Assembly (NCBI GenBank): GCA_913062845.1
Contig: CAJXVZ010000032.1
Span: forward strand, 1-34,806
DNA: 34,806 nucleotides
Reading direction: 5' to 3'
Origin: an uncultured Psychroflexus sp.
Lineage (GTDB): Bacteria > Bacteroidota > Bacteroidia > Flavobacteriales > Flavobacteriaceae
The notes beneath the pieces were generated by a model, which worked only from the letters and a program-made list of their open reading frames with translations, was not told the origin of the DNA and made no database searches. The position numbers were made by a program, and so were the translations under genes. Below are positions 8,004-17,814 of this stretch, piece by piece (positions within the stretch are counted from its first letter, which is position 1; each line of letters opens with the position of its first letter).

Positions 8004-9344
8004 ATTTTGTAAGTAAGGCTTTTGTCTTGGAATGGTAAGAAATTCAGTCTGTCTGCCGTTCAGGTAAATCACCTTCTCACCATCAAAAAATGCCCCCTCT
8101 TCCAGCATAACCCTGAAAATTTTATCCCATTCTTTCAGGTAAACTTCAGCATTGAGTTCTATGGCATAGACTGTATTTTTGTGAAGTGGGTATTCTCCTG
8201 ACCCCTGAACAAAATCCTGGTTATCCCACATGCCAATACTTGGTCCGGCGGCATGCCCATGATATCCTAATGGATGCGTATAAATAGTTCCTTAAATACT
8301 TTCCGATTTCATTTGTTGTAATGATGCCTTTAATATTTCATTTCCCGTTCTGTTCATTTTAAAATTACCGGTTAAAATATCTTGTAGCCTGTTACCTACA
8401 TTTAATGCATCTTTCAGATAATCAGGAACTTTGTCCTCACCCGGTCTTAAGACATATGCCAATTGCTGCGTATCTGTATTGAGCCTTAAGTAGGTTATAC
8501 CTAAATCAATATGAATAATATCTCCGGGTAAAATAATATTTACATCAGGCTTTTTATCAAAAGTCCTGAGGTATTCGTCATTGCCTTTTGCTGAGCGTTG
8601 CACATCCACAGTAGGATGAAACTATGTTTGCAAACCTAAGGATGCTATCTTATCTCTGAACCACCAGACCACATCTGTAGTTGTTGTGACACCTGGTGTA
8701 ATCACCTTTTCTGACAAACCTTCCTTGATTATATCATGTGCAATTGCCTGAATGTGTCTGTAAGTTTGCATTTCGCTTTTGGTTCTTGTCTCTAACCACT
8801 TAACTGCCAAATCTTCAGCAGATACCAGTCTATCCTGATATTTATCAGGCAGATGCGCTTTCAACAATTCATATTCCGTATGATTTAAGCCATCCGCATG
8901 GCCAAAATCATCTGAAATATTAACACCGATTTTTGCTGGTCTTTTTTCTGCAATTATTTCTACAAGTCTTTTCCATTGATTGGGATTTTCTTCAGGATTC
9001 CAGGCTTTTTTAAAATGTTTACCAACATCATACCTTGACACTGCTATTTTTTCCAAAAAATCCATTTTCTTATTCCTAAAGATGACCAGCATGGTTCGCC
9101 TCCTCGCAGCTAACCATGTACTTGGTAAAAGGGTTTTGATAATTGGGTCTTCATTGTACTCTCTGGAAATGATGAGCCACATGTCGATACCGGTTTCATC
9201 CATTAAAACAGGAAGTTGATGCTCCAATTTTTCTGATAACCATGCATCTGTTATTTCCGATTGTTTCTTTTGACTTAAAATTGCCAAGTTTTGAGAAAAC
9301 ACCGAAGCTTGAAAAAGCATTAAAATCAGGACATAATATTTCAT
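7998..9344 (-). pseudogene. M24 family (Xaa-Pro) aminopeptidase broken by two in-frame stop codons
   Basis: One continuous reading frame of 448 sense or stop positions is recognisable. Residues 1-240 give a signal peptide (ending VFSQ) and the creatinase/prolidase N-terminal domain. After a TAG at 8624-8622 the same frame continues FHPTVDVQRS..., where relatives have TWFHPT, so TGG to TAG is the simplest reading. It runs through the metal-binding DLG and NTDTQQ segment to a TAA at 8294-8292, probably from a Lys codon, and continues GTIYTHPLGYHGHAAGP...AIELN...EEGAFF to the stop at 7998. The frame is never shifted, and the expected metal ligands (two Asp, His, two Glu) seem to remain. This fits a recently silenced secreted exopeptidase, or less likely sequence error or readthrough. 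The three fragments are at 8622-9344, 8292-8621 and 7998-8291. Confidence 0.88.
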
Positions 9345-9534
9345 ATAATATAGTTTTTGATTTTTAAATATCGCTATTTTAGGGTTTTGAAAAGCTGATA
9401 TAAGATTAAAGCAAAGTATATAGGGTTTAGCTAAACTTTTGTAATTTTAGCTTTATTTTTAAATATGAGAATAAATTTACGACAAAATGTTTCATTTTAT
9501 ATTAAATTATTTAACGTATCAATAACATTTTATT

Positions 9535-9542
9535 TATATTCA
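9535..9542 (+). promoter_or_regulatory. Weak -7-like box upstream of the giant-protein block
   Basis: TATATTCA (two mismatches to TAnnTTTG) ends 22 nt before the ATG at 9565. No TTTG occurs at the right spacing. The rest of 9345-9564 is AT-rich and holds only a weak hairpin (AGCTAAA 9429-9435 with TTTAGCT 9446-9452). Confidence 0.25.
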
Positions 9543-9564
9543 CAACTTTTAAATACAAGATCGA

Positions 9565-12500
9565 ATGAATAAGATTTTTACCTTTATTTTTATTGGCATT
9601 TTATCTACCTTTTCTATTTCAGCACAAACCACTGTAGACTGCAATGTAGGTCCTGAAACTGAAAATTTCTGCTATACTTCAAATAATACGGAACAGTTTG
9701 ACTACGTCAGCAGTGATGGTTCACCTTTAAATCTGGTAATCAATTCCGGTAATGTTGAAGTGAACTGGGATGAATTTATTGTAATAGACTCTGATGGAAC
9801 TGAGCTTTACAATGGTTATGGAAATAATGGTGATCTTTCAGGCTTAAGCTTTCAATCCAGTGGAGACACAATGACGGTTCAGGTAACACCCGATGGTTCA
9901 ATAGATTGTCAAAGTTCTACCGCTATAAACCCTATTGACTTTACCATATCTTGCGCTACTTGCGTAAACCCACAGGTGACTTTTCAGCTTGTTGATGATT
10001 GTGTGAATGCCCCTCAGTTTTTCGTAGAAGCTGATATCACAGATTTGGGCTCTGCAACATCTCTGGATATCTCAGATGACCAGGGCAGTCCTGTTCAAAA
10101 TGTTACAACGACAGGCATTGTTTCTTTTGGCCCGTATACAAACGGTACTATAGTAAGTTTATCTGTTGTGAATAGCCAGGATGTGAATTGCGAAATAACT
10201 TCTCAGCCTTTTACTCAGGACCTTTGTACAACTACAGTTGTAGACTGCGCTGTTGGTCCGGAAAGCATTAATTTCTGTTACGACTCCGGTGTTAATGAAG
10301 AGTTTGTTTTTGTAAGCAGTGACGGCTCACCACTAAATCTGGTCGTCAACTCCGGGAATGTTGAAGCAAACTGGGATGAATTTATTGTTCTGGATACTAA
10401 TGGAACTGAACTTTTTAACGGATATGGCAATGGTGGAGATCTTTCAGGTTTGAATTTTCAATCTTCCGGAGACACTATAACTGTTCAGGTTACACCTGAT
10501 GGTTCTATCAGTTGTCAAAGTTCAACAGGTATTAATCCTATTGACATTACCGTATCCTGCGCTACCTGTGTCAACCCTCAGGTTAGTTTTGCGCTTATCG
10601 ACGATTGTATTAACGCCCCTCAGTTTTTTGTTGAGGCTAACGTCACCGATCTGGGTTCAGCTACAGATCTTGATATAGCAGATAATCAGGGTAATCCTGC
10701 TCAAACAGTTTCTGCAACAGGTGTTGTTTCTTTTGGGCCTTACCCAAACGGAACTGTAGTCGAGCTTACAGCCGTCAATAATCAGGACCCAAATTGTCAG
10801 GTCATTTCTCAGGAATTTACCCAGGATGTATGCACAACAACCCTTGTTGATTGTAGCGTTGGTCCTGAAAATATCAATTTCTGTTACGATTCCGGTGTGG
10901 ATGAAGAATTTACCTTTGTGAGCAGTGATGGCTCGCCCCTTAATCTTGTTGTTAATTCAGGAAATGTTGAAAATAACTTTGACGAATTCATTGTTTTAGA
11001 CACCAATGGTACAGAGCTATTTAATGGATATGGTAATGGTGGTGACCTGTCAGGACTCAGCTTTCAGTCTACCGGAGATACTATAGTAGTTCAGGTTACA
11101 CCTGATGGTTCAATTGATTGTCAGGGCTCAGGAACTATTAATCCCATAGATATTACAGTCTCCTGTGCAACTTGTGTAAACCCACAGGTGAATTTTGCAC
11201 TTGTAGATGATTGTATCAATGCCCCTCAGTTTTTTGTTGAGGCAGACGTTATTGATTTAGGTTCCGCTACATCTTTAGATATTACAGATAACCAGGGAAA
11301 TCCTGCACAAACAGTTTCTGCCACAGGTGTTGTATCATTTGGGCCATATCCCAACGGAACAATAGTAAACCTCACGGCTGTGAATAATCAGGATGTTAAC
11401 TGTCAGGCCGTTTCTCAGGACTTTACCCAGGATATCTGCACAACGACTGTTGTTGATTGTGCTGTAGGACCGGAAAATATCAATTTTTGCTACGACTCTG
11501 GCGTCAATGAAGAATTTACATTTGTGAGTAGTGACGGTTCACCCTTAAATCTAATTGTAAACTCAGGTAATGTTGAAAACAACTTTGATGAGTTTATTGT
11601 TCTGGATACCAATGGAACAGAGCTGTTTAATGGATACGGCAATGGAGGAGATTTGTCTGGTTTAAGCTTTCAGTCTACCGGAGACACCATAACTGTGCAG
11701 GTTACACCGGATGGTTCAATTGATTGTCAGGGCTCAGGAAGTATTAACCCAATAGATATCACAGTTTCCTGCGCGACCTGTGTAAATCCACAAGTAGAAT
11801 ACTTTGTAGTAGGACAATGTGACAATGGTAACGAAGAATTTTTGGTTGATGTTGAAATTACCGACCTTGGCTCAGCATCTTCTCTTGACGTTTCAAATAA
11901 TCAGGGTGATCCCCTTCAAAACGTAACAGCACCAACAACTTTAACCTATGGTCCTTATCCTTTAGGTACAGATGTTGTATTTACAGTTGAAAATGTAGAC
12001 GATGTCAACTGTATCCTCACCAGTTCCAGCCAAACCCTTGAAACATGCGGTTGTTTTGGTTCAGAACCTTTCTGCGCACCAGGACCCGGAGAAGCTCTTA
12101 TTTTCCCTAATGTGGACGATTCAAGTAATACAGAAGCAGATCCTAATTTGAGTAATTACGGGTGCCTGTTTACTCAACCTAATCCGGTTTGGTATTTTAT
12201 GCAGATTGAGGACTCCGGGGAGCTTGTTTTCGAAATTGTTCAGAATACACAATTTGATGCCAATGGCAATCCTACCGGACAACCTTTAGATGTCGATTTT
12301 ATCGCCTGGGGACCTTTTAATGATGTGGACTTTTGTAATGATTTAGACAGTTGTGACAATTGTGGCAGTAATACTTTCGATAATAACTATCCATATGGAA
12401 ATGTTGTAGATTGTAGTTACTCCGCTGCACCTGTCGAGACATTTACTATTCCTAATGCTCAGGCCGGTGAGATTTATGCCGTTCTGATTACAAATTTCAA

Positions 12501-14607
12501 TGGTGATCCAGGTTTTATCAGCTTAGGTCAAACCAATTCGAGTGATCAAAACAGTGGTTCTACAAATTGTGATATTGTACTTCAAAATCAAGTAACTGCC
12601 TGTACTGGAGACGATATCATTCTTACAGCTACAGATGACGCAGCTGACCAATACCAGTGGTTATTATTTAATGAAGCCACTCAGATATTTGACCCTATAG
12701 CAGGAGAAGATTCACCCACAATTACAGTTACTGATGCAGGCTTATATCAAATATTGACACTAAATGGTACCGAAGTAAGCACGGAAGAATTTACTGTAGA
12801 ACTTATTCCTGAAGCTGAAACAAATCTTCCGGAAGAATTGTCTATTTGCGGAAATGATTCTATAACACTGGACGGAACGGTCACCAATTCGGATGTATTT
12901 GACAACTTGAGCTACCAGTGGCTACTAAACGGAACAGCTCTTTCGGGTGAAACCCAAGCCACATTAAGTGTTTCACAGGCGGGAACATATACTTTGGAAG
13001 TTACAACCATCACAGATAATATTGATGTGAATGGTAACAGCCTGACCTGTATAACATCTGTTGATGTGCTTGTTCTGCCAGCCGATTTCACGGTAGACTT
13101 AGGAGGCAATCAAACATTTTGTGATGCCGGTGCTCAAAGCATAACAGCGACCGTTAATGGTGCAGACGCTACAAATGCATCTTATTTATGGAGTAACAAT
13201 GAAACGACTCCAACTATCAACGTAACAGAAAGCGGGACTTATGAAGTTACAGTTACGATAGACGGCTGTCCTTCAACGGCAAGTGTGGATTATACTTTTG
13301 CAGAAGAACCCTTATTTGACCTTGGCCCTGATCAGAATCTCTGTGAAGGAGAAACAACAATACTGGATGCCGGTGTAAGTAATGCCAATGACTTTACGTC
13401 AATAACTTATCAATGGTCCGATGCTAATGGTATTTTACCCGGAGAAACCAACAGTACTCTAAATGTTGATACCCAGGGAACTTTTACAGTTGAAATTACC
13501 ACAACTACTTCGGCTCCAGACGGAACTGAATTTGATTGTACCGTTCAGGACAGTGTGACCATTTCAGGTGCAGTTTTTTCTGTTGATTTAGGTGGTGATC
13601 AGACGTTTTGTGATGCCGGTGCGCAAACCATAACGGCCAATGTTAGTGGTGCCGACGCTGCAAATGCATCATACCTCTGGAGTAATAATGAAACTACTGC
13701 AAGTATAAATGTGACTGAGAGTGGCATTTATGAAGTCACAGTAACCATTGACGGTTGTCCTGTCACGACTGCTGTAGAATATACTTTTAATGAATCGCCT
13801 ACAATAGCTTTGGGTCCTGATACAGAAACCTGTGATCTGACAATGTTCCCATTAGATGCAACGCCAAGTAATTTAGGCAGTACACCAGCCACTTACGAAT
13901 GGTTTTTCAACGGTGAACCTGTGGATAACAATAACTCGCCCGTTTTGAACCCTGATGATTTTGGTTTTGGTACTTATGAAGTCAATGTGTATTTTAATGA
14001 CCCGAACTGTAATTCAACTGAAAGCATAACTTTTGATATCAGAAATATAAGTGTAAATATCACTTCAGACGACATAGACAATTTATTCTGCGTAGGTGAA
14101 TCTGTAACATTCAATGCCAGTTTACAAAACGCAGATAATAACGAAGCTGATTTTGAATGGTTTGTAAATGATGAAGCTCAATCAAGCCTGTCTTCAACTT
14201 TAGACAATTTCGAGATAACAAGCTCTGAAACAGATCAAACAGTGAGAGTTGAAGTTACAATAGGCACAGAATGCTTTGTATCCGACGAGTTAGCATTTAG
14301 CCTTTACGACATAGATAATTGTGTCATCAGTGAAGGACTTTCTCCTGATACTACGCCCGGTGATAATGACAGTTTGGATCTGAGGTTCCTGGATGATAGA
14401 TCCGGAATTGTTTCACTGGAAATATTTAACAGATACGGACAAAAAGTTTACGAAAAAGCAAATTACAGAAATGAATTTATAGGACAGTCTGATAATGGTA
14501 ACAGATTAGAGACCGGAACTTATTTCTATGTCATCAAGTTTGAAAACGAAGATCCTGTGTATGGCAATGTTCATAAAGGATGGATTTATATAAATAGAGA
14601 ACAATAA
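9565..14607 (+). CDS. Giant T9SS type B cargo protein: four CUB-like repeats plus Ig-like domains
   Basis: 1680 aa, predicted surface-exposed or secreted. Signal peptide 1-20 (SISAQ). Residues 24-831 are four tandem units of exactly 202 aa, each with a CUB-like half (VDCxVGPExxNFC...FVSSDGSPLNL...DEFIVLDTNGTELFNGYG...PIDITVSCATC) and a second beta-rich half (DDCxNAPQFFVEA...FGPYPNGT). Residues 829-1003 form a Cys-rich module (GCFGSEPFC...NPVWYFMQI...CDNCGSNTF). About 1004-1585 are roughly seven Ig-like/PKD-like segments (TYEVTV, YQWLLNG patterns). Residues 1586-1680 are the gliding-motility-type (type B, CHU_C) sorting domain, with VSLEIFNRYGQKVYEK and LETGTYFYVIK. No enzyme motif is visible. 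It is the first gene of a block with 23-25 nt gaps leading to a PorP/SprF gene. Probable adhesin, inferred from architecture. Confidence 0.88.
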   Translation: MNKIFTFIFIGILSTFSISAQTTVDCNVGPETENFCYTSNNTEQFDYVSSDGSPLNLVINSGNVEVNWDEFIVIDSDGTELYNGYGNNGDLSGLSFQSSGDTMTVQVTPDGSIDCQSSTAINPIDFTISCATCVNPQVTFQLVDDCVNAPQFFVEADITDLGSATSLDISDDQGSPVQNVTTTGIVSFGPYTNGTIVSLSVVNSQDVNCEITSQPFTQDLCTTTVVDCAVGPESINFCYDSGVNEEFVFVSSDGSPLNLVVNSGNVEANWDEFIVLDTNGTELFNGYGNGGDLSGLNFQSSGDTITVQVTPDGSISCQSSTGINPIDITVSCATCVNPQVSFALIDDCINAPQFFVEANVTDLGSATDLDIADNQGNPAQTVSATGVVSFGPYPNGTVVELTAVNNQDPNCQVISQEFTQDVCTTTLVDCSVGPENINFCYDSGVDEEFTFVSSDGSPLNLVVNSGNVENNFDEFIVLDTNGTELFNGYGNGGDLSGLSFQSTGDTIVVQVTPDGSIDCQGSGTINPIDITVSCATCVNPQVNFALVDDCINAPQFFVEADVIDLGSATSLDITDNQGNPAQTVSATGVVSFGPYPNGTIVNLTAVNNQDVNCQAVSQDFTQDICTTTVVDCAVGPENINFCYDSGVNEEFTFVSSDGSPLNLIVNSGNVENNFDEFIVLDTNGTELFNGYGNGGDLSGLSFQSTGDTITVQVTPDGSIDCQGSGSINPIDITVSCATCVNPQVEYFVVGQCDNGNEEFLVDVEITDLGSASSLDVSNNQGDPLQNVTAPTTLTYGPYPLGTDVVFTVENVDDVNCILTSSSQTLETCGCFGSEPFCAPGPGEALIFPNVDDSSNTEADPNLSNYGCLFTQPNPVWYFMQIEDSGELVFEIVQNTQFDANGNPTGQPLDVDFIAWGPFNDVDFCNDLDSCDNCGSNTFDNNYPYGNVVDCSYSAAPVETFTIPNAQAGEIYAVLITNFNGDPGFISLGQTNSSDQNSGSTNCDIVLQNQVTACTGDDIILTATDDAADQYQWLLFNEATQIFDPIAGEDSPTITVTDAGLYQILTLNGTEVSTEEFTVELIPEAETNLPEELSICGNDSITLDGTVTNSDVFDNLSYQWLLNGTALSGETQATLSVSQAGTYTLEVTTITDNIDVNGNSLTCITSVDVLVLPADFTVDLGGNQTFCDAGAQSITATVNGADATNASYLWSNNETTPTINVTESGTYEVTVTIDGCPSTASVDYTFAEEPLFDLGPDQNLCEGETTILDAGVSNANDFTSITYQWSDANGILPGETNSTLNVDTQGTFTVEITTTTSAPDGTEFDCTVQDSVTISGAVFSVDLGGDQTFCDAGAQTITANVSGADAANASYLWSNNETTASINVTESGIYEVTVTIDGCPVTTAVEYTFNESPTIALGPDTETCDLTMFPLDATPSNLGSTPATYEWFFNGEPVDNNNSPVLNPDDFGFGTYEVNVYFNDPNCNSTESITFDIRNISVNITSDDIDNLFCVGESVTFNASLQNADNNEADFEWFVNDEAQSSLSSTLDNFEITSSETDQTVRVEVTIGTECFVSDELAFSLYDIDNCVISEGLSPDTTPGDNDSLDLRFLDDRSGIVSLEIFNRYGQKVYEKANYRNEFIGQSDNGNRLETGTYFYVIKFENEDPVYGNVHKGWIYINREQ
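9634..12057 (+). repeat. Four tandem 606-nt (202-aa) coding repeats
   Basis: Units start at the VDC motif at 9634, 10240, 10846 and 11452, an exact 606-nt period. Units 2-4 are nearly identical in protein over the CUB-like half. At DNA level they differ at many third positions, although units 3 and 4 share long identical stretches. The second half of unit 4 has diverged strongly. Confidence 0.92.
13093..14070 (+). repeat. Two 163-aa Ig-like double-domain repeats
   Basis: The block beginning VDLGGNQTFCDAGAQ (residue 1177) recurs as VDLGGDQTFCDAGAQ at residue 1340. The first 75 or so residues (through TYEVTVTIDGCP / IYEVTVTIDGCP) are almost identical, and the second Ig segment (LGPDQNLC / LGPDTETC) is only loosely similar. 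Confidence 0.8.
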
Positions 14608-14630
14608 TGAATAATTAAAGAACGTGTATT

Positions 14631-17600
14631 ATGAAAAGAATTTTACTTTTACTTTTATTTGGCTTAGGGGTAACTTTCTCCCAGGCCCAAACCCCGATTA
14701 CTGTTGATGCGACCCAAACAGCTCAACAGCTTATAGAGAATGTGTTAGTATTAGGTAACTGTGCCGAAGTTAATAATGTAACTTCACCTAATAACAGTAT
14801 TGTTGGTGGTGACTCCTTTCAGAGTTTTGGATCTTTTGACGGATCAGCCTCTTCACCAGCATTCCCATTTACATCAGGTGTTATTTTGGCCTCTAATGGT
14901 GTAGAAATGATACCTACGGGAGTTCCTGCTCAAAGTGGTGGTTTTAACTGGGCTGGTGATCCTGACCTTGAAGCCTTAATAAACCAACCAGGTAACACCA
15001 ATAATGCGACAGTTATTGAGTTTGACTTCATACCATTTGTTGATGAAATAAGCTTTAATTACTTTCTGGCATCAGATGAATGGCCAACATTTGTCTGTAA
15101 TTTTGCAGATACCTTCGCCTTTATAATTAGTGGTCCTGGTATTTCGAACGTAAATGACTATAATCACGATGCAAACCCAAATACACCTGATTTAAGTTTA
15201 GATTTAGGGGGTTTAAATATAGCAACACTACCCGGTACAAATATTCCGGTTAATCCTACTAATGTTCACGATTTGTCCGCTAACTGTTTTGCCGGTAGTC
15301 TTGGTGAATTTGCTGTACCTCAGCTTTATGATGACGTCGGTGAAGATGACGGAACAACTATGTATTTTGGTAGAACTGTACCTCTTACAGCAACAGCACA
15401 GGTTATTCCCGGCCAGACTTACAGTATCAAACTGGCTGTAGCAGACCGGGCAGATACTATTTTGAATACAGCTGTATTCATTGAGTCAGCCTCTTTTGAT
15501 TTAGGAGGTATAGATTTAGGTCCAGATATTACAATAATAAATGGCAATGCACCTTGTGAAGGTGAAGTTGTAACTTTAGATGCAGGGTTTAGCGCAACTA
15601 ATATCCAGTATTTCTGGGCAAAAGATGGGCAGATTATAGCAGGCGAAAATAGCCAGACCTTAGAGGTAACAGAACCAGGGGTCTATGAAGTTGGTATACA
15701 GATTGGTTCTACGGGTGCTGCCTGCTTTGGCGTATCTAATGCCGTAACCATTGAATTTTTTCCAGAACCAGAATTTGAACTTTCTTTGCCACTTACACTT
15801 TGCCAGGGTGACACCCTTACATTAGATGGTGAGCCTACAAACTCAGATTCATATACCAGCATAGATTATAGCTGGTTCAAAGATGGTGTTGAGATTGCCG
15901 GTGAAACAAATTCTACACTCACGGTTTCTGAAGGTGGTTCTTATGAGGTTGTTGTAGATGCAAACGCCTGTGATGATGCCGTTAACACCTTTACAGTAAA
16001 TTTAGTAGATTATCAGGTAGACATAGAAGCACCTGATGTATCTTGTGTTGGATCAGGTGCAACAGTCACCTTAAATGCCGAATTTACAGGTTTATCCCAG
16101 GATCAAATAGACAATGATGTAACCTATGAATGGACCGTAGGTAGTGATACTTTTACTACTCCAACCATAGACTTGTCTGAAGGACAAGAGGTTACTTTGA
16201 CTACTCTGTTTAGTGGTTGTGAAGAAGTGGTAACAGAGACTTTTACTTTCTTTAATACACCAGAAGTTGATATTACAGGCCCAGCTGTTGTTTGTCAGGA
16301 TGAAACCATAACCTTAGATGCTACGCCATCCAACTTAGCAAACCTGACATCTCCTACGTATGCCTGGTCATTGAATGGAAATCCGATTACTGGTGATATG
16401 GCAACAATAGATGTGACACAGGGCGGAACTTATGAAGTTACCGTTAATAATAATGGTTGCGATACAACAGCTACTTTTGATGTTCAACTTATTGATTATA
16501 CCGTTTCTTTGCCAGCCGTAACCGATCCTTGTATTGATTCCGGTACAGCAATAACTATATCAGCAGACTTTACAGGTCTATCGCAAGACCAGATAGATAA
16601 TGATGTAACTTATGAATGGGTTGTTGGCAACGATACTTTTGTTAGTCCAACTATAGATCTTAGTGAAGGACAGGAAGTGACCCTTACTACAACAGTAAAC
16701 GGATGTGAAGAGTCTGTAACAGAGACCATTACATTATTCAATACGCCAGAATTGGATATTGCCGGTGCAGACATTCTGTGCGGTGGAGAAACCAATACTT
16801 TAAATGCTACACCATTAAATCTTAATGACCTGGATGCAGATAATACAACTTATTCATGGACCAGAAATGGAAACGAAATACCTGGTGCTGATGGACCTGT
16901 ATTAGACATCACTGAAGGTGGTATTTACGAGATAACGGTAAATAATAACGGCTGTGATGAAACAGCTTCATTTGAAGTAGAACTGGTGGATTATTCAGTT
17001 AGCTTCGATGAGGAAAACGTTGTTATTTGCTCAGATGTTAGTAATCAAGGAACTGTGGTTTTACAACCAACAATTACCGGCCTTACAAACGCTCAGGAAG
17101 CTCAAATCTTCTATACCTGGAGTGATGGCTCAGACGGAGAAACGCTTACAGTTTCTGATAGTGGTACATATTCGGTAGAAGTTGATATCAACGGTAATTG
17201 TTTACAGTCTGCAGAAGTTAATGTCAATATTATAGAAACTATTCAGGTAGCAGTAGAAGGTGGTTTAAAGTGTCCTGGTGATTCCATAACAATACAGGCC
17301 GATCTCTTATCAGATTCAGATCCTGGAGTAAGTTACCAGTGGTTTGATGATTCAGGAAATCTAATTCCTAATGAAACAGGATCTTCTATAACCGTAGAAG
17401 ATGCAGGAGATTATACTGTTATTGTTGACAATCAGGGTTGTTTGAGTGATCCTGCAGTGGCAACAGTTTCAAATTACGCTGTGGATAATTGTATTATCAC
17501 TCAGGGTATCTCACCAAATGAAAACAATGATGGTGATAATGATTGTATGGACTTAACATGGCTTAATGATGAGTCTGATATTAAAAAGATGTCAGTATTT

Positions 17601-17789
17601 AACAGATATGGACAACTCGTTTTTGAAGAAACCAATTATGAAAATACCTTCTGTGGACAGGATGATAATGGAAATGATCTTGCAACAGGTACGTATTTCT
17701 ATGTTATCGAACTTGAAAGAGAAAGTGTCAGACTTCAAAAAGGCCCAGTAATTAAAGGATGGGTTTATGTTAATACCGAACAACAATAA
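14631..17789 (+). CDS. Large T9SS type B cargo protein: choice-of-anchor L-like head plus Ig-like repeats
   Basis: 1052 aa. Signal peptide 1-19 (FSQAQ). Residues about 22-290 match the choice-of-anchor L pattern: ITVDATQTAQQLIENVL, GVILASNG, FDFIPFVDEISFNYFLASDEW, FAFIISGPG, TYSIKLAVADRADTILNTAVFIE. About 292-953 are roughly eight Ig-like segments, including a duplicated 162-aa pair starting at 460 and 622. Residues 954-1052 are the type B (gliding-motility C-terminal) domain, with KMSVFNRYGQLVFEE and LATGTYFYVIEL. It follows the 1680-aa protein after 23 nt and precedes the PorP/SprF gene by 25 nt, so all are probably one transcript. It has no enzyme motif. A cell-surface adhesive or structural role is inferred. 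Confidence 0.88.
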   Translation: MKRILLLLLFGLGVTFSQAQTPITVDATQTAQQLIENVLVLGNCAEVNNVTSPNNSIVGGDSFQSFGSFDGSASSPAFPFTSGVILASNGVEMIPTGVPAQSGGFNWAGDPDLEALINQPGNTNNATVIEFDFIPFVDEISFNYFLASDEWPTFVCNFADTFAFIISGPGISNVNDYNHDANPNTPDLSLDLGGLNIATLPGTNIPVNPTNVHDLSANCFAGSLGEFAVPQLYDDVGEDDGTTMYFGRTVPLTATAQVIPGQTYSIKLAVADRADTILNTAVFIESASFDLGGIDLGPDITIINGNAPCEGEVVTLDAGFSATNIQYFWAKDGQIIAGENSQTLEVTEPGVYEVGIQIGSTGAACFGVSNAVTIEFFPEPEFELSLPLTLCQGDTLTLDGEPTNSDSYTSIDYSWFKDGVEIAGETNSTLTVSEGGSYEVVVDANACDDAVNTFTVNLVDYQVDIEAPDVSCVGSGATVTLNAEFTGLSQDQIDNDVTYEWTVGSDTFTTPTIDLSEGQEVTLTTLFSGCEEVVTETFTFFNTPEVDITGPAVVCQDETITLDATPSNLANLTSPTYAWSLNGNPITGDMATIDVTQGGTYEVTVNNNGCDTTATFDVQLIDYTVSLPAVTDPCIDSGTAITISADFTGLSQDQIDNDVTYEWVVGNDTFVSPTIDLSEGQEVTLTTTVNGCEESVTETITLFNTPELDIAGADILCGGETNTLNATPLNLNDLDADNTTYSWTRNGNEIPGADGPVLDITEGGIYEITVNNNGCDETASFEVELVDYSVSFDEENVVICSDVSNQGTVVLQPTITGLTNAQEAQIFYTWSDGSDGETLTVSDSGTYSVEVDINGNCLQSAEVNVNIIETIQVAVEGGLKCPGDSITIQADLLSDSDPGVSYQWFDDSGNLIPNETGSSITVEDAGDYTVIVDNQGCLSDPAVATVSNYAVDNCIITQGISPNENNDGDNDCMDLTWLNDESDIKKMSVFNRYGQLVFEETNYENTFCGQDDNGNDLATGTYFYVIELERESVRLQKGPVIKGWVYVNTEQQ
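16008..16988 (+). repeat. Tandem 162-165-aa Ig-pair repeat in the 1052-aa protein
   Basis: Residues 460-621 and 622-786 align from DYxV onward, sharing FTGLSQDQIDNDVTYEW, PTIDLSEGQEVTLTT, a Cys-containing FNTPE(V/L)DI joint and GGxYE(V/I)TVNNNGCD. Third-position differences are frequent at DNA level. Confidence 0.85.
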
Positions 17790-17814
17790 TCAACCAAAAT
17801 ATATTTAATTTACC

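Noticed and set aside
8292-8609. Separate small genes for the M24 fragments
   Set aside because: The pieces lie in one frame and join into a single M24 protein interrupted only by stop codons; the internal starts are arbitrary.
9429-9452. Hairpin AGCTAAA/TTTAGCT as a terminator
   Set aside because: AT-rich 7-bp stem with a 10-nt loop, and no plus-strand gene ends upstream of it.
9634-12057. CRISPR or non-coding satellite interpretation of the repeats
   Set aside because: The period is a multiple of three, the units are 606 nt long, and protein is conserved far better than DNA, so these are coding domain repeats.
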